64,000 nt of DNA from Curvibacter microcysteis (GTDB taxonomy: Bacteria > Pseudomonadota > Gammaproteobacteria > Burkholderiales > Burkholderiaceae_C): positions 248,001-312,000 of the forward strand of contig NZ_JAQSIO010000002.1 of the NCBI RefSeq assembly GCF_028649455.1, written 5' to 3'. The notes beneath the pieces are model-generated. The model saw only the letters and a list, made by a program, of their open reading frames with translations, was not told the origin of the DNA and ran no database searches. The translations under genes were made by a program, and so were the position numbers. Every line of letters starts with the position of its first letter. Position 1 is the first letter of the stretch. Shown here piece by piece: positions 44,345 through 51,605 of the stretch.

Positions 44345-45032
44345 GCGCCGCGCCGCGCCGGGCGGCCGCGAAACACGCTCGTTTGCGCTGGAAGTCAAAG
44401 CCAACGCTGACGGCACCATCGAGGGCTACGGCTCCATGTTCGGCGTGCGCGACAACTATGACGACGTGATCACGGCAGGCGCATTTGCTGCCAGCCTGGC
44501 CGAGCACAAGGCCAGCGGGACCATGCCTGCGATGCTGTGGCAGCACGAGGCGGACGACCCCATCGGGGTCTGGACCGAGATGGTTGAGGACTCCAAAGGC
44601 CTGCGCGTGAAGGGCCAGCTGTGCCTGGAGACCTCGCAGGGCAAGGAAGCCCATGCGCTGCTGAAGATGGGCGCCATCAATGGCCTGTCCATCGGCTTCA
44701 TGAGCGTGCCCGGCACCTCCAAATACAACGACGAGGGTATGCGCATCCTCACCCAAATCGACCTGTGGGAAGTGTCCCTGGTCACGTTCCCGGCCAATGA
44801 AATGGCCCGGATTACCAACGTCAAGGCCTCGGCTGATGAGCTGCAGGCCCCCAAAGATGCTGAACGAATCCTGCGTGATGCCGGGTTCAGCAAGTCCGAC
44901 GCGACAGCCTTTGTGTCGCGCGTCATGCGGATGGGAGAAGTGCGGAGAGATTCCGTTGATTCGACCGCCGTGGCAATGAAAGCGGCCGATCGGCTGCTCC
45001 GTTCCCTCACATCCTCTAAGGAATCGAAATGA
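44319..45032 (+). CDS. HK97-family prohead protease
   Basis: This 237-residue serine protease has GTIEGYGSMFGVRDNYDDVI, the His motif PAMLWQHEADDPIGVW and the Ser motif AINGLSIGF. It cleaves the capsid precursor and itself during maturation. It lies between portal and capsid genes as usual and is coupled to the capsid gene by ATGA. Confidence 0.94.
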   Translation: MRTKTKAPERRAAPGGRETRSFALEVKANADGTIEGYGSMFGVRDNYDDVITAGAFAASLAEHKASGTMPAMLWQHEADDPIGVWTEMVEDSKGLRVKGQLCLETSQGKEAHALLKMGAINGLSIGFMSVPGTSKYNDEGMRILTQIDLWEVSLVTFPANEMARITNVKASADELQAPKDAERILRDAGFSKSDATAFVSRVMRMGEVRRDSVDSTAVAMKAADRLLRSLTSSKESK

Positions 45033-46414
45033 AAAAGTCTCTGCTGGCCGTCATGGCCCTCCACATGGCCGCATTTGCTGCCAAGGCCCAAGCCTTCCCG
45101 GTGTACGAGCGCCGCGATGATCCCTCGATCAAGTCTGTGGCCGACGCCCTGGACAAGATCGCCACCGCGTTCGATGAGTACAAAAAGACCAACGATGCCC
45201 GCATTGAGGCTGCCCTGGCCGGCAAGTCCACCAGCGACTTTGATGCCAAGCTGGCCGCCATCGATGCCCGCATGGATGGCTGGAACGAGGTCAAGACCAA
45301 GCTCGAAAAGGTCGAAGCCAAGATGGCCCGCCCCGGTGTCTTCACGGGCGGCCGGGTGGATGGCGAAGAAAAGGAAGAAGCGGAATACCGCCACGCCTTC
45401 CTGGACTGGATGCGCGCACCCGGCGACCACGAGCGTCAGCAAAAGGCAACCCAGGCCGGCCGCGCCTTGGAGGCCAAAGCGGCCGCTGCCGGCGACCGCG
45501 AGCGTCGCGCAACCCAAACCGTGGTGGGCACGAATGCTGCTGGCGGCTTCGCACTGCCCAAGGTGATCGAAAGCACGATTGCCCGCCTGTCGGTGGACAT
45601 TTCCCCCATCCGCCAGTTGGCCACCGTGCGCACCGTGGGCACCACGGACTACCACGAGCTGTTTGACCTCAACGGTGCTGGCTTCGAGTGGCTGGGTGAA
45701 GGCGACACCCGCAACCAGACCAACACCCCGGACCTGGCTGAAATCGTGCCCACCTTCGGCATGGCCAGCGCCAAGCCGCAAGCCTCTGAAGAATCGCTCG
45801 AAGACCTGTTCTTCGACGTGGAGGGTTGGTTGAACACCTCGGTGGCAGAAGCCATTGCCCAGGGCGAAGGTGCTGCATTCATCTCTGGCAACGGCACCAA
45901 GAAGCCCACCGGCATTCTGGCTGGCCCCACCCCAGTCTCTACCGGCGACACCTCGCGCGCTTTTGGCACGCTGCAGTACTTTGCCTCTGGCCAAGCTGCG
46001 GCTCTGCCGTCGAGTGCCGACGTGTTCCTGGACATGATTTACGGCGTGCGCGCTCGCTACCGCAACAATGCCCAGTGGTTGACTGCCAAGGCTGTGCTGG
46101 CGGGCCTGCGCAAGTACAAGGACAGCACCGGTCAGTACCTGTGGCAGCCAGCCCTGACCCCGGGCCAGCCCGCGACCTTCTTGGGCTACGGCATCACCGA
46201 GGCCGAAGACATGCCCGCCGTCGCTGCCAACTCCTTCCCGCTCGCCTTCGGCGACTTCCGCGAGGGCTACCTGATCGCCGACAAGGTCGGCATGCGCATC
46301 ACCCGTGACGAAATCACCACCCCGGGCTTCGTCAAGTTCTACGTGCGCAAGCGCGTGGGCGGCAAGCCGCGCAACACGCAGGCGATTAAACTGCTTAAAA
46401 TTTCTGCAACTTAA
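45029..46414 (+). CDS. HK97-fold major capsid protein
   Basis: This 461-residue capsid protein has the family core starting near residue 160 (RATQTVVGTNAAGGFALPKV) and the later segments VAEAIAQGEGAAFISGNGTK and FGDFREGYLIADKVGMRIT. The first 150 residues form the charged delta domain that acts as scaffold and should be removed by the upstream protease. Residues 1-22 unexpectedly look like a Sec signal peptide with a Lys-Lys start and an Ala-x-Ala end. The start is set by the ATGA overlap. Confidence 0.93.
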   Translation: MKKSLLAVMALHMAAFAAKAQAFPVYERRDDPSIKSVADALDKIATAFDEYKKTNDARIEAALAGKSTSDFDAKLAAIDARMDGWNEVKTKLEKVEAKMARPGVFTGGRVDGEEKEEAEYRHAFLDWMRAPGDHERQQKATQAGRALEAKAAAAGDRERRATQTVVGTNAAGGFALPKVIESTIARLSVDISPIRQLATVRTVGTTDYHELFDLNGAGFEWLGEGDTRNQTNTPDLAEIVPTFGMASAKPQASEESLEDLFFDVEGWLNTSVAEAIAQGEGAAFISGNGTKKPTGILAGPTPVSTGDTSRAFGTLQYFASGQAAALPSSADVFLDMIYGVRARYRNNAQWLTAKAVLAGLRKYKDSTGQYLWQPALTPGQPATFLGYGITEAEDMPAVAANSFPLAFGDFREGYLIADKVGMRITRDEITTPGFVKFYVRKRVGGKPRNTQAIKLLKISAT

Positions 46415-46450
46415 CGCTAAAATGGACGGGTCTTATCAATAGGCCCGGCC

Positions 46451-47005
46451 ATGACTACCGAAAAGAAATGCAGGATTGAAGGCTGCAAGAACAAGTACAA
46501 ATCTGGCGGCTGGTGCCATGCGCACTACGAGAGATTTAGAAGGTACGGCGACCCTCTTGCAGGTGGAACTGCTCATGTTCCAAGACCAGAGAAGTGCTCC
46601 GCGCAAGACTGCGAAAAGCCAGTAGTCGCCAAATGCTTTTGCAGCGGGCACTACTCGCTTTTCAGGAAGTACGGCGACCATACAAAGGCGAAGTACAAGT
46701 GGGGGAAGAACGGCAGGGACCAGTGGCACAAGACAAGCCATGGGTACATCTGGCGTTACAGCGGGTATGACGATCCGAACGCAGCACCAAACGGTTTTGT
46801 CTATCAGCACAGAGAGGTGATGGCGAATGTCATCGGAAGACCTCTGAAATCGTACGAGTCAGTCCACCATAAGAACGGCGACAGATCTGACAACAGACCT
46901 GAAAACCTAGAGCTATGGGTAAAGTCTCGGCCAGCAGGACAGAGAGCCCAAGATCTAGTTGCTTGGGCGCGAGAAATCATCAGTCAATACGGTCACATGC
47001 AGTGA
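46451..47005 (+). CDS. Free-standing HNH homing-type endonuclease
   Basis: This 184-residue protein has two repeated Cys/His units at the N-terminus (CRIEGCKNKYKSGGWCHAHY, CSAQDCEKPVVAKCFCSGHY), each like a small zinc finger, then an HNH domain (VYQHREVMANVIGRPLKSYE, VHHKNGDRSDNRPENLELW). This is the layout of phage homing endonucleases of the HNH_3 type. It lies alone between the capsid and connector genes, has lower GC than its neighbours and is followed by a terminator, all signs of later insertion. Confidence 0.88.
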   Translation: MTTEKKCRIEGCKNKYKSGGWCHAHYERFRRYGDPLAGGTAHVPRPEKCSAQDCEKPVVAKCFCSGHYSLFRKYGDHTKAKYKWGKNGRDQWHKTSHGYIWRYSGYDDPNAAPNGFVYQHREVMANVIGRPLKSYESVHHKNGDRSDNRPENLELWVKSRPAGQRAQDLVAWAREIISQYGHMQ

Positions 47006-47017
47006 CCGTCAACCCTG

Positions 47018-47043
47018 AAAGGCCCCCTCACCGGGGCCTTTTT
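47018..47043 (+). terminator. Terminator after the homing endonuclease gene
   Basis: AAAGGCCCC (47018-47026) pairs with GGGGCCTTT (47033-47041) and runs into more T. It lies 13 bases after the HNH stop. Confidence 0.8.
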
Positions 47044-47057
47044 CATTGGAGATGCTT

Positions 47058-47279
47058 ATGTCCGAAGCAAGCAACAAGACCCGCCTCAAGGCGAAAGCTG
47101 CCTTTTCCTGGGCCTTCCGCGGCTGCGATGTCGTGGAGTTCAAGGAAGGCGAAGAAATCGAAACCGACGACCAGGACCTGGTTGACGTGGCCACCGCCGA
47201 GGGCTGGGCCGACGAAATCGGCGAGGACGGCAAGCCCATCGAGCGTGCCGCCAAAGCCAAGGCCAAGAAAGCCGCCTGA
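47058..47279 (+). CDS. Small late protein, 73 aa
   Basis: The ATG at 47058 has GGAGA upstream. The protein starts SEASNKTRLKAKAAFSWAFR and ends in an Ala/Lys-rich tail. Small proteins of this type sit between capsid and connector genes in this phage group; the function is unknown. Confidence 0.65.
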   Translation: MSEASNKTRLKAKAAFSWAFRGCDVVEFKEGEEIETDDQDLVDVATAEGWADEIGEDGKPIERAAKAKAKKAA

Positions 47280-47281
47280 CC

Positions 47282-47848
47282 ATGGGCCTGCGCCGAACCT
47301 CCATGCCTGCGATTGAGCCGGTCAGCCTGGCTGAGGCCAAGCTGCACCTGCGCGTGGACCATGACGACGAGGACACGCTGATCGGTGCGCTGATCACGGC
47401 CGCGCGCATGGATTGCGAGGAACGGCTGCAGCGCTCCCTGATCACCTCCGGCTGGGAGTGGACCCTGGACGCATTCCGCGATCTGGGCTACGTTCCCCGC
47501 CCCCCGCTGGTCTCTGTGACCAGCCTCAAATACGTTGATGCTGCTGGCACTCAGCAGACCCTGGACCCAAGCGCTTACCGCGTGGACGCCGCTGGCGACC
47601 AGCCTGGGCGTCTGGAGCCTGTCGCTGGTCAGTGGCCTTTTGCCCAGGACCGCCTGAATTCCGTGACCGTGGCCTACCAGGCCGGGTACGGTGCGGCGGC
47701 CACCGATGTGCCGGGCCCCATCCGCCAGTGGATCCTGCTCGCCATCGGCGACATGTTCGCCAACCGCGAGCGCTCCAGCGACCGCCCCGCCGTGGGCCAG
47801 GACTTCGCCGATGGTCTGCTCGACCCTTTCCGGGTGTGGGTGCTCTGA
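47282..47848 (+). CDS. Head-tail connector protein
   Basis: This 188-residue protein has the gp6-like connector pattern: VSLAEAKLHLRVDHDDEDTL, then LITAARMDCEERLQ and a tryptophan-rich beta region. It forms a ring under the portal. It overlaps the next gene by one base (TGATG). Confidence 0.85.
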   Translation: MGLRRTSMPAIEPVSLAEAKLHLRVDHDDEDTLIGALITAARMDCEERLQRSLITSGWEWTLDAFRDLGYVPRPPLVSVTSLKYVDAAGTQQTLDPSAYRVDAAGDQPGRLEPVAGQWPFAQDRLNSVTVAYQAGYGAAATDVPGPIRQWILLAIGDMFANRERSSDRPAVGQDFADGLLDPFRVWVL

Positions 47849-48165
47849 TGGCCGCCGGCATGCTCAACAGCCGGGTGTCGATCCAGGCGCGAGCCCCGGG
47901 CCGGGACGCCCTTGGCCAGCCGGCGAACACCTGGGCTGAGCTGGCCTCCATGTGGGCCAACATCCGCCACCAAAGCGGCGCTGAGGCCGTGCGCGCTGAT
48001 GCCCTGGTGTCCGTGGTGCGAGCCTCTATCCGGGTGCGCCGCCGCCGCGATGTGACCGCCAGCATGCGTGTTGTGCACGGGTCGGTGGTCTATGAAATCA
48101 AGGCTGTGCTGCCTGACGAGGTGCGCGGCGAGTTCATGGACCTGGTTTGCGAGGTGGTTGCGTGA
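47848..48165 (+). CDS. Head closure / head-tail adaptor protein
   Basis: The ATG at 47848 gives a 105-residue protein with GMLNSRVSIQARAPGRDALG and TWAELASMWANIRHQSGAEA, the pattern of SPP1 gp16/head closure proteins. It seals the connector after packaging. It overlaps the following gene by GTGA. Confidence 0.85.
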   Translation: MAAGMLNSRVSIQARAPGRDALGQPANTWAELASMWANIRHQSGAEAVRADALVSVVRASIRVRRRRDVTASMRVVHGSVVYEIKAVLPDEVRGEFMDLVCEVVA

Positions 48166-48611
48166 TCTCCATCGACTTCGACTTCGGCAAGATCTCCAGC
48201 AAGCTGGATGGCATTACCAAGGCCTCGAAAGAGTCCTTGCGGCCTGCCGCTCAAGCCGGCGCCGAGGTGTTCTATGTGGAGGCTCGCCAGCGTGCCCCAA
48301 AATCCGAGGCCGATCACTATTTCTACGGCAAGCGTTCCAAGAAGACAGGCGTTCGCTATCTGTTCAAGCCGGGCAACCTGCAGCGCTCGATTTACCAGTA
48401 CTACAACAAGCGCCAATCCAGCCCGGACAAGGCGGTGTATTCGATTTCCTGGAACCACCGCGAAGCGCCGTATGGCGCGATGGTCGAGTACGGCACCAGC
48501 CGCGCGCCCGCGCATCCTTTCCTGCGCCCCGCCTACGACGCGGTGGCTGACCGAGCCCGCCAGGCCGTGGTGGGGCGCATGCAGGACGGTCTGAGAAAGG
48601 CCATCAAGTGA
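48162..48611 (+). CDS. HK97 gp10-family tail protein
   Basis: The GTG start at 48162 gives 149 residues with SKLDGITKASKESLRPAAQA, AVYSISWNHREAPYGAMVEY and HPFLRPAYDAVADRAR, the family pattern of the gp10/minor tail terminator-like proteins. It works at the head-tail joint. The GTGA overlap with the previous gene and the following GTG support the coordinates. Confidence 0.88.
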   Translation: MISIDFDFGKISSKLDGITKASKESLRPAAQAGAEVFYVEARQRAPKSEADHYFYGKRSKKTGVRYLFKPGNLQRSIYQYYNKRQSSPDKAVYSISWNHREAPYGAMVEYGTSRAPAHPFLRPAYDAVADRARQAVVGRMQDGLRKAIK

Positions 48612-48964
48612 GTGCTGAGGCTGTGATTTTTCCGCTGTTGTCGGCGCTGGTCGCCGGCCGGGCCTATCCGGATGTGGCCCCCGCCGACGCCGCGCTGCCG
48701 CGCATCGTTTACCAGCAAGTGGGTGGCCAGGCCATCAACTACACCGAAGGCACGCTGTCCGACCAGGAAAACGCCCGCATGCAGATCGCTTGCTGGGCCA
48801 CCACCCGCTTGGCTGCCATCGAGCTGATGAAGCAAGCGGAGGCTGCGCTGCTGGCTGCGCCTGTGATTCAGGTCGAGGTCATGGGCGCTCGACAGTCTGA
48901 CTTTGAGCCAGACACGGGGCTGTACGCCAGCCGCCAGGATTTCAGCATCTGGTCTGCCAGATAG
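48608..48964 (+). CDS. Tail completion protein (DUF3168)
   Basis: This 118-residue protein starts at GTG 48608 with IFPLLSALVAGRAYPDVAPA and LPRIVYQQVGGQAINY, typical of DUF3168 tail completion/terminator proteins that cap the tail tube. A terminator follows its stop. Confidence 0.88.
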   Translation: MSAEAVIFPLLSALVAGRAYPDVAPADAALPRIVYQQVGGQAINYTEGTLSDQENARMQIACWATTRLAAIELMKQAEAALLAAPVIQVEVMGARQSDFEPDTGLYASRQDFSIWSAR

Positions 48965-48996
48965 CCCTCGACAAAACCGGCAAAGACCGGTCCAAG

Positions 48997-49022
48997 CAAA
49001 CCGCCCCTGAGGCGGTTTTTTC
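48997..49022 (+). terminator. Terminator before the second Rha gene
   Basis: AAACCGCC (48998-49005) pairs with GGCGGTTT (49011-49018) around CCTGA and runs into more T. It splits the head-tail genes from the second Rha gene. Confidence 0.8.
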
Positions 49023-49045
49023 GTTTCTGCAACTGAAAGGCAATC

Positions 49046-49564
49046 ATGCAAAACTTTTCTGACCTGACTGCGTTCATCGACCGACAGGGCAAAGAACTGG
49101 TGACCGATTCACGCGCCGTGGCGCTGGCGTTCAAGAAGCGACACAAGAACGTGCTGCGCACCATCGACCGCATGCGCGCCAGCAATCACCAAGAGATCGC
49201 AGAACACTACCGGCTCAATTTTGAGCCCGTTGAATTCCAGGACGCCAAAGGCGAGCGCAGACCCATGTACCGGATGACGGCAAAAGGCTTGTCTGAGTTG
49301 GCAATGAGCTTTTCCGGCGATGAGGCCCGCGTCGTCCGAATCCGTTTCCTGAATGCCTTTGAAGCTGTTGCTGAGCGGCTGGCGCAAGCCGAGCGCAGCA
49401 TCACCGCCATGCTTATGGACTTGGAGCAGCGCGAAGTTCCATCTGTCGTCAAAGGGCAGATCGGCTCCAAGTTGATGAATGAACGCAAGGTGGAGAAGCG
49501 CGACTACGCAGAAGAGCGCGCCTCCCTCATGGCCAAGGCTCAGCCCGGCCTGTTCCTGAACTGA
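49046..49564 (+). CDS. Rha family regulatory protein (second copy)
   Basis: This 172-residue protein has the Rha N-terminal domain (ELVTDSRAVALAFKKRHKNV, RTIDRMRASNHQEIAEHY) and the segment RPMYRMTAKGLSELAMSFSG. The last 60 residues are charged and helical. It sits between tail completion and tail tube genes and is bracketed by terminators, which is unusual for a regulatory gene and suggests a moron. Confidence 0.85.
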   Translation: MQNFSDLTAFIDRQGKELVTDSRAVALAFKKRHKNVLRTIDRMRASNHQEIAEHYRLNFEPVEFQDAKGERRPMYRMTAKGLSELAMSFSGDEARVVRIRFLNAFEAVAERLAQAERSITAMLMDLEQREVPSVVKGQIGSKLMNERKVEKRDYAEERASLMAKAQPGLFLN

Positions 49565-49589
49565 TTTCCTTCTCGTTGCAGAGATGGTT

Positions 49590-49611
49590 GCCCGCTTCGG
49601 CGGGCTTTTTT
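49590..49611 (+). terminator. Terminator after the second Rha gene
   Basis: GCCCGC (49590-49595) and GCGGGC (49600-49605) form a stem with a TTCG tetraloop, then a run of T. Confidence 0.85.
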
Positions 49612-49654
49612 GTTTCCAGCCCGAAAGGGCCACCTGCCCGATGAGGGCGCTACC

Positions 49655-49678
49655 AACCGCTGAAAGGCGGTTTTTTTT
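49655..49678 (+). terminator. Second terminator before the tail tube gene
   Basis: AACCGC (49655-49660) and GCGGTT (49667-49672) form a stem followed by eight T in all. It is only 44 bases after the previous terminator. Confidence 0.75.
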
Positions 49679-49698
49679 CGTCCAAAGAAAGGCCCACC

Positions 49699-50346
49699 AT
49701 GGCACGCACACCTACCGGCACGATTCACTCCGTCGCCACCGCACTGGCCGCCGCCAAGACCATTTCTGGCATTTCCAATGCCGCCGAAGCAGTCGTTTCC
49801 TCGACCGCCCACGGTTACAGCAACGGCGACATCGTCATCGTCTACAGCGGCTGGGGCCGGCTGAACTTCCGCGCGTTCCGCATCAAGAGCGTGCTGACCG
49901 ACTCGTTCGTGCTCGAGGGCGCCAACACCAGCAACACCGACCTGTACTCGGCCGGCGCTGGCTCTGGCTCTGTGCGCAAAGTTACCACCTGGGTGGATCT
50001 GGACCGCACGATGAACCATTCCAGCTCGGGCGGTGACTCGAAGGTCGTGAACGTGAAGTTCCTCGAAAGTGACGTCGAAATCGTGCTGAACGACGGTTTC
50101 AACGCCGTGCAGCGCACGTTCGACATGGACGCCGACATGATCGGCACGCCGGCCTACGCCGCGCTCAAGACCCTGTCGGACACCGACGCTGACACCGTTG
50201 TCCGTCGCCGCGCCAAGTCCGGTGCGCTCTCCCTGCTGCCGGCCAAGGTGTCCTTCAACGAAGAAGAGACGCTGAGCGACGGCCAGGCCGTGACCGTCAA
50301 GGGCTCGTTCAACGCCCAAAACATCAGCACCCGCTACGCCGCGTAA
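49699..50346 (+). CDS. Major tail tube protein
   Basis: This 215-residue protein begins ARTPTGTIHSVATALAAAKT and has a beta-rich core (RVFRIKSVLTDSFVLEGANT-like region near residue 55) and a C-terminal SFNEEETLSDGQAVTVKGSF. This fits phage tail tube proteins and its place between tail completion and chaperone genes. It polymerises around the tape measure. The 110 bases after it hold an 8-9 base dyad (50379 region) but no gene. Confidence 0.8.
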   Translation: MARTPTGTIHSVATALAAAKTISGISNAAEAVVSSTAHGYSNGDIVIVYSGWGRLNFRAFRIKSVLTDSFVLEGANTSNTDLYSAGAGSGSVRKVTTWVDLDRTMNHSSSGGDSKVVNVKFLESDVEIVLNDGFNAVQRTFDMDADMIGTPAYAALKTLSDTDADTVVRRRAKSGALSLLPAKVSFNEEETLSDGQAVTVKGSFNAQNISTRYAA

Positions 50347-50456
50347 TTCAGGGCACCAGCCCAAAACCAGCACCGACCCGCTCACGTTCTTCCCTTTCGC
50401 TGGGGGAGGCGTGAGTGGGCACGGGCACTTAAACCACCCAGCGAAAGAACCAAATC

Positions 50457-50900
50457 ATGACCAAGCAAAAAGCAGTTCCCGTCTCCAGCATCAAGAGCCT
50501 GAAGGGCGCGGCCGCCAGCTTTCCGCTCCCTCTGATCATCAAGCGCCTGGACGGCTCCGAGGTGGAACTCGTGTTCACCGCCAAGGCCATGCGCAAGACG
50601 GAGTGGGCGGCTTTGCGCGACGCCCAGACCGCCCCGGCTGCAGAGTCGGCAGTGGCCGTGGAGGCGAGCGCTGAACCGGCTGAAATCAAAGCCCCCGAGC
50701 CCTTCAGCTGGTCGGACATGGTGAAGAAGGACATGAGCAAGGTCGCCGACCTGATCACCAAATGCGCCGTCGGCTGGAGCGTCACCGAGGAGTTCAACCA
50801 GGAATCCTTGATCGAGCTCGAGGACATGTTCGGCGGCACGCTGGGCTCTTTCCTGCAGTCCTACGACTCCGCCATTTTTCTGGGCCGCGTGGGAAACTAA
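50457..50900 (+). CDS. Tail assembly chaperone (G-like)
   Basis: This 147-residue protein starts TKQKAVPVSSIKSLKGAAAS and contains LIIKRLDGSEVELVFTAKAM and LIELEDMFGGTLGSFLQ, as in tail chaperones. It ends ...GRVGN with the stop directly after the heptamer GGGAAAC. A -1 shift there fuses it to the frame that follows, as in lambda gpG/gpGT. The chaperone coats the tape measure during tail assembly. Confidence 0.85.
   Translation: MTKQKAVPVSSIKSLKGAAASFPLPLIIKRLDGSEVELVFTAKAMRKTEWAALRDAQTAPAAESAVAVEASAEPAEIKAPEPFSWSDMVKKDMSKVADLITKCAVGWSVTEEFNQESLIELEDMFGGTLGSFLQSYDSAIFLGRVGN
50891..50897 (+). other. Programmed -1 ribosomal frameshift site (G GGA AAC)
   Basis: The zero frame reads GTG GGA AAC TAA, so the bases GGGAAAC form a perfect X XXY YYZ slippery heptamer immediately before the stop. 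Slipping back one base continues CTA AAG GCC into the downstream frame. GC-rich self-complementary sequence (GGCGCGCGCC) follows within 15 bases. Confidence 0.85.
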
Positions 50901-51232
50901 AGGCCCTGGCGCGCGCCCTGTTCGAGCCAGACGTCACCGAGGCAGAGGCCCGCGCAGAGGGCTTTGAGCTTGAGGACTATGTCACTGAGGTGATTGAGGT
51001 CTGGCCAGACAACGAAACGCCGCTGCAGCTGTTCCGCCAGGTGGGCACGCGGTGGCGAATCCCTCCGATGGGGGGCACGCCAATAGGGCTGGAGTGGGCG
51101 GCTATCTACCCACTGATGGACCGCTTGGGGCTGGCGGATGAGGCCTGGAATGACCTTCATGAAGCCCTGATGGTCATGGAGCAAACGGCCATCGAAACGA
51201 TGCAAGAGTTCGCTCCAAAACCGGCCAAATAG
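50897..51232 (+). CDS. Tail assembly chaperone T extension (made by -1 frameshift)
   Basis: This part has no good start of its own. After the shift it adds 111 residues beginning LKALARALFEPDVTEAEARA, including WRIPPMGGTPIGLEWAAIYP, a DUF1799-like sequence found downstream of G proteins. The fused protein would have about 258 residues. Lambda-like phages need both G and GT in a fixed ratio for tail assembly. Confidence 0.8.
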   Translation, partial: LKALARALFEPDVTEAEARAEGFELEDYVTEVIEVWPDNETPLQLFRQVGTRWRIPPMGGTPIGLEWAAIYPLMDRLGLADEAWNDLHEALMVMEQTAIETMQEFAPKPAK

Positions 51233-51267
51233 TTGGGTAGCATGAAGCCTTTTACAGGGAGGCTTTC

Positions 51268-51519
51268 ATGCGCACAGTTGTTTTGGTTGGTTCCATCATT
51301 GCTTCGTTTCTGCTGCTGAGTTCGTTCTTTGTGAGCGGCGCGGCCCAGCAGGCGGCGCTGGCGGCAATGGCTTGCGCGTTTTGCGTAATTCCGTACGTCG
51401 TTTTCCGTACGGCCGAACTGCGTGATGCGCACAAGACGCGCCGTGACTTTTACGCGCTGATGCAAAAGCGCATGGAAGAGCTGATTGAGGTTCAAAGAGC
51501 CGATCAGCAACCCCTTTAA
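51268..51519 (+). CDS. Small membrane protein, 83 aa
   Basis: The ATG at 51268 has GGGAGG upstream. Two hydrophobic stretches (VVLVGSIIASFLLLSSFFVS; ALAAMACAFCVIPYVVF) are followed by a charged helix. It sits between the tail chaperone and tape measure genes, where it has no known counterpart, and is followed by two terminators. It could be a lysogenic conversion or exclusion gene, but no family was recognised. Confidence 0.65.
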   Translation: MRTVVLVGSIIASFLLLSSFFVSGAAQQAALAAMACAFCVIPYVVFRTAELRDAHKTRRDFYALMQKRMEELIEVQRADQQPL

Positions 51520-51531
51520 GGGATGGCAAAC

Positions 51532-51558
51532 AACCCGCTTCGGCGGGTTTTCTTTTTT
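51532..51558 (+). terminator. Terminator after the small membrane protein gene
   Basis: AACCCGC (51532-51538) and GCGGGTT (51543-51549) form a stem with a TTCG tetraloop and a T-rich tail. Confidence 0.85.
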
Positions 51559-51561
51559 CTG

Positions 51562-51592
51562 AGGCCCGCGGCTAATCCCGTGGGCCTTTTTG
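51562..51592 (+). terminator. Second terminator before the tape measure gene
   Basis: A 10-base stem pairs 51562-51571 with 51578-51587 (one G-U), followed by T residues. It is only 14 bases before the tape measure start. Confidence 0.75.
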
Positions 51593-51605
51593 TTTGTGGG
51601 GCCCC

